Both the position numbers and the translations under genes were made by a program. A stretch of DNA of 64,000 nucleotides, from NCBI RefSeq assembly GCF_025336485.1, contig NZ_JAODAB010000010.1, positions 124,001 to 188,000 on the forward strand, written 5' to 3'. Every line of letters begins with the position of its first letter. The first letter of the stretch is position 1. This DNA is from Pseudomonas citri (GTDB taxonomy: Bacteria; Pseudomonadota; Gammaproteobacteria; Pseudomonadales; Pseudomonadaceae). The notes under the pieces were generated by a model. That model did not search any database. It was given only the letters and a program-made list of their open reading frames with translations, and was not told the origin of the DNA. Shown here in pieces: positions 46,294-55,295 of this stretch.

Positions 46294-47244
46294 ATGTCAT
46301 TGGATGTGGCCTACAGCATTGAAGCTAACGACTTCGTCGACCCTGATCGCGCCTATGATTTGTTCTGGTCTGGGATAATTACTGACAAGCGCGCATTCGT
46401 GTGTCCAGCTGCTGACTGCTCCGCCCAGGTGACCTGCGCGAATCTGGACAAAGACGTCCAGAATATGAAGGTAGTCCCTCATTTCAAAGTCTATGGAACC
46501 CACAGTGACGCTTGCGGAATCGCTAATGGTGACCCCGTCGACCTAGAGCTCGAGCCCTCCGAAATGGACGGGCAGGAACGCAGAACAGTCGACCAGTCCA
46601 TCGTGGATGTCTTCAAGCTCGAACGGCCTGCCTCTTACTATGACGAGCACTCGGTCGAGCCAGGCGCGGACGTTCATGTTGCGAAAAAACGGGCCAAAAG
46701 CACCAGACCCTATACCTCGAAGCTAGGGGAGTCAGGCATAGTCGGGCCCATCTACTCTGTTCGCTCTGTGGTTAGCAGATACATACGGTACCGTTCTGAT
46801 GAGACCCTTGAGTTTCGACGGCTCAATATCATCGGGCAGGACGTGCCCTACGCCAGCATCTTCAAATGCATCTGGGAGCAGGATCTACACGACCTGCCTA
46901 ACCACCCCATCATTTACTACGGCTGGGCGTATGTCGACCGCACGAAAGCCAATAATGGCTATCGAATCAAATTCAAAAAGAGTTTCAAGCGAGGAGATGA
47001 CAGCCTTATAACCTCATGCTACGTCTCCGACGCGCTCATTGAAAATTACAAGCTCAAAAACCTGATGGCGGTGCGGCTTTCCAAGATCGCCGAGAAGGAC
47101 AAGCCGACAGCGTTCGTTTTCCTCTACGGCCAGCCCACAATACGGACGTCGAATGGACGTGACTACGCAAATTTCAATCTGAGAAATCTTGACATGATCG
47201 ATGTCAACTACGACTGCCCCCTGCCGTCCAAATACGATAAGTAG
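46294..47244 (+). CDS. Hypothetical protein with CoiA-like N-terminal Cys/His cluster
   Basis: 316 residues. Residues about 36-75 show CPAADCSAQVTC, then PHFKVYGTHSDAC; spacing of Cys and His resembles the zinc-binding N-terminal region of CoiA-type nuclease-related proteins. No PD-(D/E)xK or other catalytic motif is obvious in the rest, which is basic and beta-rich. Convergent with the OLD/UvrD pair. Function unknown; a DNA-binding defence protein is possible. Confidence 0.6.
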   Translation: MSLDVAYSIEANDFVDPDRAYDLFWSGIITDKRAFVCPAADCSAQVTCANLDKDVQNMKVVPHFKVYGTHSDACGIANGDPVDLELEPSEMDGQERRTVDQSIVDVFKLERPASYYDEHSVEPGADVHVAKKRAKSTRPYTSKLGESGIVGPIYSVRSVVSRYIRYRSDETLEFRRLNIIGQDVPYASIFKCIWEQDLHDLPNHPIIYYGWAYVDRTKANNGYRIKFKKSFKRGDDSLITSCYVSDALIENYKLKNLMAVRLSKIAEKDKPTAFVFLYGQPTIRTSNGRDYANFNLRNLDMIDVNYDCPLPSKYDK

Positions 47245-47335
47245 AACAGTCTCATACCCTGACCAAAGTTGGCTCTGCAAATTCCTGCAGAGCCCTCCAA
47301 AGGCCTGTAAACCTTCGCCCCAGCCGCTATCGAAC

Positions 47336-48400
47336 CTACGGAGCCCATACCGGCAATGTCGACGTGCCGACCTTGTCGATAACGATGGCCAGGCTTTGTC
47401 GGGCGCGAGTTACCGCGACGTAGAACGCCGCTGCAGCCGTAGCCTCTAAGTTTGTGCCCTTCTTGATGAAGCTTTCGATGTTGGCAGTGGGTGCGAGCAA
47501 CACTCGGCCGAACGTCGCCCCCTTTACTGCTTTGAAATTCTGAAAATCCAGATTGAGGTTTTTCGCCGAGCTAACCGAATGCCTTAGGCATTGCGGTCTA
47601 TATCGACCTACGTACTCATCGACATGCTGAGTGTGTAGAAGGAATACGCCATCATGCTCAGTCTCGTCAAAGTTCTCCGAGGTGGTGCCAGGAAAGCCCC
47701 AGCTCGCGTCAAAAATAGTGTCGGAAAAAGCAGCAATCTCGCTTCTGCACCGATAGGTTATGGTCGCATAGGCGATGGTGAGTAGGCCTTCCGCTTCTCT
47801 ATCTCTGAACCATTCAAGCGATGCGGCGTATCCAAATTTCTTGTTCTTTTTGCCACGAGGATTTGTAGACAAAACTGCCTGTCGGACATCTCCCACCATC
47901 CGCACATCGATTTGAGAGCCGAGCAGCACCTCCAGTATTTCCCAGTCGAAGCTGGCGAGATCCTGGACTTCATCGATCAAAATTTCGTCGTAGATGCACT
48001 CTAGCCTGCGTAAGAGCGCTGGCGTCGCCTCCATGAGTTCAAAGGCAAGCTTGCCGAGTTCGCATGCGTACAACCGATTTCCTGAGTCCATGAACCTGCT
48101 TCTGCCCACAGCTCGCTCGAATGGTCTGCCGTCGAAGTCAAAGCCCTTGACTCGATCCTTAGGGAATTTGAACCGTAGGAATGGCTGGGCAAAATGACGA
48201 AGCAGGAAGGTGTACCAGCCCAAGACCTCCAGCGTGCTGCTATCGCCCGCCTGGCTCGCTAAACGCGAGCGAATTTCCTGCTGGTTCGTTTGTGTGAAAG
48301 TGAGCACTGCGATCTTACGATCAGTTGCTTGCCGGCAATAATCCACCAAGCCCTGCGTCTTTCTGCCGCCCGCAACGGCCAACGTCAAATGGTTAGGCAT
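47336..48400 (-). CDS. UvrD-like superfamily 1 helicase (GajB-like)
   Basis: 354 residues, shorter than GajB of Bacillus (about 490). Motif II is IDEVQDLASF, motif III VGDVRQAV and motif VI FYVAVTRARQSLAIV. Motif I is unusual: VAGGRKTQ, with Lys-Thr kept but the canonical GxGKT loop changed. The start overlaps the stop of the OLD-family nuclease gene by 8 bp (ATGCCTAA), a tight coupling typical of Gabija pairs, in which GajB supports the GajA nuclease. The altered Walker A raises the question whether it hydrolyses ATP normally. Confidence 0.8.
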   Translation of the reverse strand: MPNHLTLAVAGGRKTQGLVDYCRQATDRKIAVLTFTQTNQQEIRSRLASQAGDSSTLEVLGWYTFLLRHFAQPFLRFKFPKDRVKGFDFDGRPFERAVGRSRFMDSGNRLYACELGKLAFELMEATPALLRRLECIYDEILIDEVQDLASFDWEILEVLLGSQIDVRMVGDVRQAVLSTNPRGKKNKKFGYAASLEWFRDREAEGLLTIAYATITYRCRSEIAAFSDTIFDASWGFPGTTSENFDETEHDGVFLLHTQHVDEYVGRYRPQCLRHSVSSAKNLNLDFQNFKAVKGATFGRVLLAPTANIESFIKKGTNLEATAAAAFYVAVTRARQSLAIVIDKVGTSTLPVWAP

Positions 48401-49997
48401 TCTGGATGAACCCCGCCGCCTCTTTCATGTAAGCCGGGGCTTTAAGGGCTTTGTCGGACTCCGCGATAAGCAGAGCACCTTCAGTCTTCTCCCGCGTCAT
48501 CCACGTAACTAGGTCAGCTCTGTCAGTGATCCCAAGCACTTCTCTGAGATGATCTTCGCCGTTCGCCGTAATCAGCTGCGGTTCGAGGGTATGACCATCG
48601 CTTACCTTGCCAATGAAGAGCTCGCGCTTCTTGCCATCCAGCCATTTCATAACCGTCACACGCAGTTCGGCTGGCTCGACGCCGTCGTTGTCCCTCATCA
48701 CCGCGACCGGTTTATCGACGGCAGCGCACAGCTCAAGACACCTCGCCAGTGCAAGTCCGCGCATGCTGATAACATCGACGCCGGCTGCCATGGGCGTCAC
48801 CCCATACAAGTCATAAAACACCCTTTCGAAAATGATCTCGTCGGACGGCCCTTCTACCAATACGACCTTCCTCGCCAGTACTAGACGGAGAGTGTCGTAA
48901 CCAGGCAGGCGCTGAAAGTACCTGACAGTGCTGGGGTCGAGCTCAGTGATTTTCGAGGCTAGGTTCCGGCTCAGTAGATGCAGAGCATTCAAGCCCAGGC
49001 GATTAAGCACGTACGTGCTGTGGGTGGATACAAACAGTTGCTGGTCGTCGGTGGCGAGTTTCTCCACTCGCTCAAGTAGCGTACTCAGGCTGGTGTGGGA
49101 CAGATGATTCTCGGGTTCCTCAATCATGACGATCTTCACTTTGGCCGAGTGACGCTTCATCGCGAGCGATATCTTGATCGCTGCCTGCTGACCTTGGCCA
49201 GCCATCGAGAAGGGAACATTGTCTACATGAGGCGTGATAACGCTTTCCCAGGAAGTGCGGGATGTCTGATCCATAGCCAAGGCAATGGGCTCGGCCTGCA
49301 AAGATGCCCCTAGGGCAGAGAAACGCTTATTGACGGTCGCCAGTGCCCCGTCGGTCATCGACGCTTTGACCGTCCGAAAACCCAACGAGATCTCAGCCTT
49401 CTCGTTGGTTTCTAAGTGATCACTCAAAATCTGACGAAGGTGGTAATCCACCCCCGCGGATGATTTGACCGTCCTGGAATCGATGGTTGCTACCGACAAC
49501 ACCCGCGGGCGCTTGGTCAGTTCCCGGTCAGCAAATGAGCGCCATTCGCATGCGTAGTACTCAATTGGCAGCAAGGCGTTAGGGGCCTTGAGCCAATCAT
49601 CAAGCATGTCTTGGTACTCTTCGTTGGGGTATATCCTCAAAAACACGCCAGGGCATGCATGGGTCGGGACGGCTGTGTTGACGGCACCACATAGCACCTG
49701 CAATTCATCATCATCGCGGAGGTAAAGCTCTATCAGAATTTCGGGCAGTGCGGGCTTCCTGCCAGCGGCTCGCTGCGCTAGAAACTCTTGCACGAGCTCG
49801 GTGTTGAACCAGTGCGGGTTCAATTCTTCAAGAACACTCCGGCCCCCGATGCGGCCGTTCAGGGCCAGGGAGACAGCTTCCATAAGGGTAGACTTACCGG
49901 CGTCATTGCCCCCAACCAAAATGTTCATTTTCGGGTTGGGGAGAAGGTTGAAATCCTTGTAGATGCGGTAACCACGGATGTGAATTCTGGTGATCAT
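48393..49997 (-). CDS. OLD-family ATP-dependent endonuclease (AAA ATPase + TOPRIM; GajA-like)
   Basis: 534 residues. Walker A is GGNDAGKST (residues 29-37); the ABC-type signature and Walker B region is IVMIEEPENHLSH, preceded by SMAGQGQQAAIKI. The C-terminal TOPRIM domain has VLVEGPSDEIIFERVF (metal-binding Glu) and VMRDNDG (D-x-D). Class 2 OLD proteins next to a UvrD-like helicase are GajA of the Gabija antiphage system, which nicks DNA when nucleotide levels fall. The length matches GajA (about 580) fairly well. First gene of a two-gene operon on the minus strand. Confidence 0.85.
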   Translation of the reverse strand: MITRIHIRGYRIYKDFNLLPNPKMNILVGGNDAGKSTLMEAVSLALNGRIGGRSVLEELNPHWFNTELVQEFLAQRAAGRKPALPEILIELYLRDDDELQVLCGAVNTAVPTHACPGVFLRIYPNEEYQDMLDDWLKAPNALLPIEYYACEWRSFADRELTKRPRVLSVATIDSRTVKSSAGVDYHLRQILSDHLETNEKAEISLGFRTVKASMTDGALATVNKRFSALGASLQAEPIALAMDQTSRTSWESVITPHVDNVPFSMAGQGQQAAIKISLAMKRHSAKVKIVMIEEPENHLSHTSLSTLLERVEKLATDDQQLFVSTHSTYVLNRLGLNALHLLSRNLASKITELDPSTVRYFQRLPGYDTLRLVLARKVVLVEGPSDEIIFERVFYDLYGVTPMAAGVDVISMRGLALARCLELCAAVDKPVAVMRDNDGVEPAELRVTVMKWLDGKKRELFIGKVSDGHTLEPQLITANGEDHLREVLGITDRADLVTWMTREKTEGALLIAESDKALKAPAYMKEAAGFIQNA

Positions 49998-50053
49998 GGC
50001 TCGTCATTCCTTTGGCGAAAACGGTGCCTACTCAGCGTAACTCGGTCGGGGCC

Positions 50054-51949
50054 TCAATCGTTGAGTAGAAACCAGGGCACTCGATTCGGGAAAAGCAATG
50101 ATGCGCAAATGGCGCCAATCCGCGTTGCAGGGTCTCGAAGCGACAGGTCATTATCCATCTGCGGCTTGCACACATCAGTCCAGCGCTGAGCAACATCTGC
50201 CACCGTCCAAACCTTGTGGCCGATCTGGAACACATGGTTTATGCCATTAGGAACGAATGGCTGACTGAACTCCAGGTAGCTTTGCGGGATGAAGATGTTG
50301 AGGTACGCGTGATCGAGACTCGCCAGGTTGTAGTCCAATTCCTCCTCCAGCGAGTGTCGTCCACTGATGAGCAGGACAAGCGCCAGTGTTTCAGAGGGCG
50401 AGTTGCTCAAGGGCTCCAAAGCAGCTGAGTCCTTGTCTGCGCGTGCCTTGAGATACGCATACACATCCGCTGCCGGCAGCAAGGGCCTAGCAAGCCGGCC
50501 CTGATGCTCAACGAGAGCGTTGATCAGCGTGCTAATGACTAGCTCGCCAAGACCATTCAGGTCATCGGTTTTGATGGCTGTAAGGAACGCGGCCCAGTAC
50601 GGAGCTTCGTCTTCGCTCATACCAGCACACGTGCTGGCGTAGTGCTCCAGCAGAAGAGCGCTCAGGTGCTCCAGTGCTTCTTTGAGTGGAGCATCACAGA
50701 TGCCGAGTTCACGAGCCAGATGCACCGCAGCGCCCGCCCAGCCCAAAACCCGCGATATGCGCTGCGGAAGGTAGAACAGGTCGGGAATACCATGACGGCA
50801 TAACGAGGTGGGATTCTCTCGAAGTGCATGGACGATATCGCAAAGCAGCTGCTCAACATCCCCTACAATCTCGTGGGCAAGTCCCACAATGCAGTTGCGC
50901 GCGGTGCTGTCCTTATGGGACGACTGAAGGAGCAGAGCCACACATGTCGCGCTCAGCTCTACTCGCGAGAAGCTGTTGGCGTGACGCCCTGCGCTCTTCT
51001 CCAATGATTGCCATATCCCACCAATGAAGGCGCCTGCTGAGTTGGGTATGTCGGCCAAGCGATCAACGAATTTGGTGAGGACAGGAAAAAGTTTATCCGG
51101 GGTGAGCTCGTGTTCCGGGGCGAACACGAGCGTGTAGAGCTCGGCGGAATGACTGCTGATGGCTTGTCCAGCTGGGGATGTGGGTATGATCCCAGTGATC
51201 CCCAGCAAAGAGGATGTTGGATTCTCGGTAGCATGCGGATTGCCAAACAGCGGCATGTGACCGTAGAGATTGACGCCCCATACGGATGGCATTTGCCCTC
51301 CCTGGGTCTGTTCTGCCACATACTGCGCAGCGGGTCGGCCTATATCCAACAGATCGAGCATCCTGGCCCGGGAACCCGTGTCGATCTCTCCACTCAGCAC
51401 TTTGAGTAACGCGAGGGTTCCATACCCACCACGACTGGTCTCGCCAGCGTACTGATCTGCCGCGGACGACACAAAAAATGAAACGCCGAATGTCTTGGCT
51501 TTACCGATCACTTCGGGCTTCAGCAGGATGCCTAGGTTGGAAACCATACCGCCTGCGTTGCAGGCATCTATGATGACGTTACAGTGAGCAGCTTTGAGCT
51601 CGTTGAAGTACTCGAACAGACGACTTAGGGCAAACCCCGTGGTGGAAAGGCGATCACCTCGGGTATCGCTCAGGCACAGGAAATAACTGTCATTGGCTTC
51701 TCCGCCATGGCCTGCAAAGAAGAGCGTGAAACTCTCAATCTCATCGTACCTGTCTTGAATATCAAGCAGCGTTGCGTCCAGCTGATGCCGGGCCGGAGAT
51801 CTAAGCAGATAGGCGTCCGCTGGCTGGATACTGCTCAATGGCCCTGTGGAAAGCACCGTATGGATAGTAAGCGCGTCACGCTCGGCCCCAGACAGCTTAT
51901 TAAGGGCCTCGTAATCGTCACAACCGATGCACAACAGAACTTTCGCCAT
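50054..51949 (-). CDS. Caspase-like (peptidase C14/metacaspase) protein with large C-terminal region
   Basis: 631 residues. The N-terminal 200 residues are a caspase fold: catalytic His81 in LFFAGHGG and Cys130 in VIIDACNAGG, with the typical start VLLCIGCDDY. The C-terminal 400 residues are helical and unfamiliar; they may sense infection or bind a partner. Its start shares one base with the stop of the upstream 206-residue gene (TAATG). Bacterial caspases in defence islands kill the host or cleave partners on activation; a short trigger system with its neighbour is a reasonable inference. Confidence 0.82.
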   Translation of the reverse strand: MAKVLLCIGCDDYEALNKLSGAERDALTIHTVLSTGPLSSIQPADAYLLRSPARHQLDATLLDIQDRYDEIESFTLFFAGHGGEANDSYFLCLSDTRGDRLSTTGFALSRLFEYFNELKAAHCNVIIDACNAGGMVSNLGILLKPEVIGKAKTFGVSFFVSSAADQYAGETSRGGYGTLALLKVLSGEIDTGSRARMLDLLDIGRPAAQYVAEQTQGGQMPSVWGVNLYGHMPLFGNPHATENPTSSLLGITGIIPTSPAGQAISSHSAELYTLVFAPEHELTPDKLFPVLTKFVDRLADIPNSAGAFIGGIWQSLEKSAGRHANSFSRVELSATCVALLLQSSHKDSTARNCIVGLAHEIVGDVEQLLCDIVHALRENPTSLCRHGIPDLFYLPQRISRVLGWAGAAVHLARELGICDAPLKEALEHLSALLLEHYASTCAGMSEDEAPYWAAFLTAIKTDDLNGLGELVISTLINALVEHQGRLARPLLPAADVYAYLKARADKDSAALEPLSNSPSETLALVLLISGRHSLEEELDYNLASLDHAYLNIFIPQSYLEFSQPFVPNGINHVFQIGHKVWTVADVAQRWTDVCKPQMDNDLSLRDPATRIGAICASLLFPNRVPWFLLND

Positions 51950-52569
51950 TACTGCTCCCTGCTCCGAAATTTGGACTTCCGTGCGGCTTCCTCTGCCAAC
52001 GCCTGAGCGATTTTGAGTTTCTTAATCTCCTCGGCCCTCGCCAGCAGTGCTGGTTCTTGGAGCGAAGGATCAGAATGTAGGCGTTTGGCGAGGCTGGGGT
52101 GCATGCGAAATTCTGGAAGCGATACCTGGCCATCCCGATCCACCGAGTATTCGACTTGCTCGATAGCCTTGAGCATCTGCTCGCCCAAGCTCCCTGTGGA
52201 GCCATCAATGATGTTACCGCTCTCCTCACACGTATCGGAGATCATCTGGTAAAACGCTTTGGCATAGCTGTCCGCCATGCTGTTGGATATCTCATCGACT
52301 GTGCGCTCAATGACGTCGAGCCGACCCTCCATAATGTCCTCGAGGCGCAACCTTGTTTCGTGCTTAATCGTCTTCATCTGGTCGACCCGGCCCGGGGCAT
52401 AGCTGTGATGTGACTGCCACGATCCTCCGTGACTGAAGTGCTGGACTTCATCGCCGCCACCCACTTGTCTGCGCGCTTGATCGAGCCTTTCCCCTGTAGC
52501 TTTCATGAACGTTTTCATGACGAGTTCCGCCTGGGCGTCAAACGGGAAAGGATGGGCCTTATCCTTCAT
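51949..52569 (-). CDS. Small helical protein coupled to the caspase gene
   Basis: 206 residues, mostly charged helices with a likely coiled coil (EEIKKLKIAQALAEEAARKSKFR at the C terminus). No known domain. The stop codon overlaps the caspase start, so it is the first gene of the pair and a candidate sensor, substrate or inhibitor of the protease. No signal peptide or membrane segment is visible. Confidence 0.65.
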   Translation of the reverse strand: MKDKAHPFPFDAQAELVMKTFMKATGERLDQARRQVGGGDEVQHFSHGGSWQSHHSYAPGRVDQMKTIKHETRLRLEDIMEGRLDVIERTVDEISNSMADSYAKAFYQMISDTCEESGNIIDGSTGSLGEQMLKAIEQVEYSVDRDGQVSLPEFRMHPSLAKRLHSDPSLQEPALLARAEEIKKLKIAQALAEEAARKSKFRSREQ

Positions 52570-52724
52570 GTCTCAATCCTCATTGATCAAGTCCGGCCGA
52601 GCAGACTGCGTCGCGTCGCAGCCAGCAACACGCAGCAGCTTCTGCCTCATAACCCGCATGATAAAAAACACACTGGTGGCACAAACCACTGCAATTGCTT
52701 CGATAAGTGATGGCAATCGTATGG

Positions 52725-54113
52725 CTATTCTACTCGCCTGGTTCTCTTGGATGTCTTTAGATTTTTAGATTCTGAATTTGGGCGGGTGCTTGTTTTATTT
52801 GGTGTCCGGCCGGAGAGTTGTTTCTTGGCCTTCTCAGCGAGATCTATAAAGCCAGTAAGAGCGCTTCGCAAATCATTTAGTTCTTGCGGATCGATCCCAA
52901 GGCCAGACTTTGACTCAGCATGCTGCTCGCTGGACTCTATTTTTAACCGGAGCTGGCATATTGAGCCGGGAAATATTTCAATAGACAGCACCTTAGGCAG
53001 CTGCTTAGGCAACTCCAAAAGAGGATTGTTGGTAAAGGTTTTTGTCAGCCACTTATATTCGTCCCAGGATATATCAAAATGCGACGGTTCACTGAAAGAT
53101 AGTTTAGCTCTGAGATTCTTTTCGATTCCTCTAGTTGCGCGAGCCCAATCTACCTCCCAGTATTTTGGGCCTGCAAGGCCGGCGATCAGTCCAAACCAAG
53201 TGTAGACAGCAGGAAACTCTCGAGAAATGCTCTTCAGAAGAAATGCATGCGATGTGCTGCGCCCTACCAAAAATGCTGCTGCAGCTATATTTGCTGCTAC
53301 ATATTTTGTCCGATACTCAGTGCCAAGATTAAGTACGGCATCGGAAAATTTCCTATATGCCAGAACCCTGGACTCCACTGAGTCACTTAATAAATCTGGA
53401 TAATCGTTTAGATTTGAGAGGGAAGAGTTATTTGAGAATAAGTCATTCCCCTGTCCATTTGAAGAGGCGAACAGCTTAAAGATAGAAGAAATGCCGTAGT
53501 CAGCGCCTAGTGCTTCATTAGAGATTTGCCATACTAGCTTTAAATCCCTTATAGCCAGGGTGCGCGCTACAAATTTTCCATCTTTTTCGAGTTGCTCCAG
53601 ACGAACTATGCAGTTCTCAATCAAGTCCTCGTCATTGTAATGCATTACAGCATTAGCCATTGCACTCGAAAAGGTTGCCTGAGCACGAGAAAGAGGTAGC
53701 GCCTCAATAGACGACTCCATGTCCCCTTGAGCAAGTATTTCCCCAAGGATAATCGAGGACCACCTGCTCGGCTGCTTAGTGTACTTGTGGGCTTTAGTGG
53801 GATGTTTTTGTATAAGCCTATAATCGCCAAGGCTAAGGACTCGCCCAAACTGACTAAGGGGAGATGTTTCCGGTGCGTAGATTTTTAGCCAAGCCAAAAT
53901 TTCTGCTGGCTTTTGCTCTGGCAGAATCAACACCGAAGGCGCATAGTACCTCCTTTTAAGATCGTCAATATGATACCCCAGCACTAAATCACTCGATACT
54001 AATGCCGGATCCCCCACTGCCGCCCCCCCCAAGAGCTCAGGTGCCCCCACTGAAAGTAGGGCCTCAGGTAGCGAATTCCTCGGAAATACATACCACTTAA
54101 GCTCTTCCATCAT
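52725..54113 (-). CDS. Hypothetical protein, third gene of a kinase-helicase operon
   Basis: 462 residues; no family recognised. It is an alpha-rich, low-GC protein with a basic, low-complexity C-terminal tail (KTSTRPNSESKNLKTSKRTRR) after a helical segment with many Lys/Glu. Its start overlaps the helicase stop by 4 bp (ATGA), which ties it to the kinase-helicase unit. It may be the effector or the kinase's substrate. Confidence 0.65.
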   Translation of the reverse strand: MMEELKWYVFPRNSLPEALLSVGAPELLGGAAVGDPALVSSDLVLGYHIDDLKRRYYAPSVLILPEQKPAEILAWLKIYAPETSPLSQFGRVLSLGDYRLIQKHPTKAHKYTKQPSRWSSIILGEILAQGDMESSIEALPLSRAQATFSSAMANAVMHYNDEDLIENCIVRLEQLEKDGKFVARTLAIRDLKLVWQISNEALGADYGISSIFKLFASSNGQGNDLFSNNSSLSNLNDYPDLLSDSVESRVLAYRKFSDAVLNLGTEYRTKYVAANIAAAAFLVGRSTSHAFLLKSISREFPAVYTWFGLIAGLAGPKYWEVDWARATRGIEKNLRAKLSFSEPSHFDISWDEYKWLTKTFTNNPLLELPKQLPKVLSIEIFPGSICQLRLKIESSEQHAESKSGLGIDPQELNDLRSALTGFIDLAEKAKKQLSGRTPNKTSTRPNSESKNLKTSKRTRRVE

Positions 54114-55276
54114 TCTTCTTCCGGTAGAAGGTTACCCAAGCCAAATAACTTTTTCTTGGAAAAAGCATTTTCTAGCTTTGTTGTCGTTGGGCCTGTTCGA
54201 TATACATTTAATGCTGTTTTAGCCCTAGTGACGCCGGTGTAACTGAGCTTGGTTCTATTCAGCGGGAAACGTGTCAAGCTTTCAGTGCCAAATATATGCA
54301 CGCACCTAAACTCGGTACCTTTACAGCCGTGCAGCGTCAGTACGTGAACAGGCTTTGTGGATGCAAACGTCGCTTGTTCGTCCACTCCATGCACAAAGAC
54401 TTTATCTGCTAAATCAGTGGCATCAAACCGATCTCTTAACTCGTTCCTATCTTCTTGTCTAGGACAAAAAACACCAATAGAGTCACCGTTAAACGCATCC
54501 AGCTGGAGACGAATTTTTTCAATCATAAGCTCGAATTGAGCATCCCGACTGTCACATGGATGGAGCTCTGCAGTGGATTTGCCCTGAGTGGCAGGATCAT
54601 AGTTGCATGTGTCTTCTAAACTGGGCGTGTCTGCCGCAGGGGGCATTAGTCTATCGGCTACTTTAGCTATTGCCTGCCCAATCCTAAAATGCTTATCCAA
54701 ATGATATGTTTCCAAGCTCTCTAATTCGTGGATTTGAATGCCATCACGCTCATATATTCCTTGACGTCCATCGCCACAGATGCACACATTTTCAGAGAGC
54801 TGCAATAGAGATTGTAATTCTCCAACGCTCAAGTCCTGTGCTTCATCTACAAATATAGCGCTATAGAGGTGTTTGGATGGTCTGCGGCTATTTGCCTCTT
54901 GAATCTGCCTGAGGGCCTGCTCACGAACCTCATTATCAAAATCGCCTTCTTTGGTTATGAAGCGCTCACCTGAATGCTGAAGGACGTGCTCGTATGCCCA
55001 GGAGTGAAAAGTCTTAATTTGATGGCTCTCGATAAGCCCTCTTGCTACGGCTCCACTTCGAATAAAATCAGCCAAAGAGCGCGTGTATGTGATAAACAAA
55101 ATATCTCGCTCTCCACTGCCAATCGTGACTTCAGCGCGCAGTAGGAGCAAATTTGTTTTGCCCGACCCAGGCGGGCCAGATATAAAGTAACGTCCCTCGA
55201 TCGGCAGGCCGATGAAGTCACGCTGAGCTTGATCCATCTGCTTTTGATTCCGCCACCAGCTGGTATTCAATTTCAA
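54110..55276 (-). CDS. UvrD/Rep-like superfamily 1 helicase (short)
   Basis: 388 residues. Walker A is SGPPGSGKTNLLLLR (residues 33-47), motif Ia region ILFITYTRSLADFI, motif II FVDEAQDLSVGE, motif III ICGDGRQGIY and motif V/VI LTLHGCKGTEF and SYTGVTRAKTALNVY. It is shorter than a true helicase and resembles the NERD/UvrD-like ATPases of defence islands. 19 bp downstream of the kinase gene and overlapping the unknown gene, so part of a three-gene operon. Confidence 0.85.
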   Translation of the reverse strand: MKLNTSWWRNQKQMDQAQRDFIGLPIEGRYFISGPPGSGKTNLLLLRAEVTIGSGERDILFITYTRSLADFIRSGAVARGLIESHQIKTFHSWAYEHVLQHSGERFITKEGDFDNEVREQALRQIQEANSRRPSKHLYSAIFVDEAQDLSVGELQSLLQLSENVCICGDGRQGIYERDGIQIHELESLETYHLDKHFRIGQAIAKVADRLMPPAADTPSLEDTCNYDPATQGKSTAELHPCDSRDAQFELMIEKIRLQLDAFNGDSIGVFCPRQEDRNELRDRFDATDLADKVFVHGVDEQATFASTKPVHVLTLHGCKGTEFRCVHIFGTESLTRFPLNRTKLSYTGVTRAKTALNVYRTGPTTTKLENAFSKKKLFGLGNLLPEEE

Positions 55277-55295
55277 TCTCCCCGATTACCTAGCG

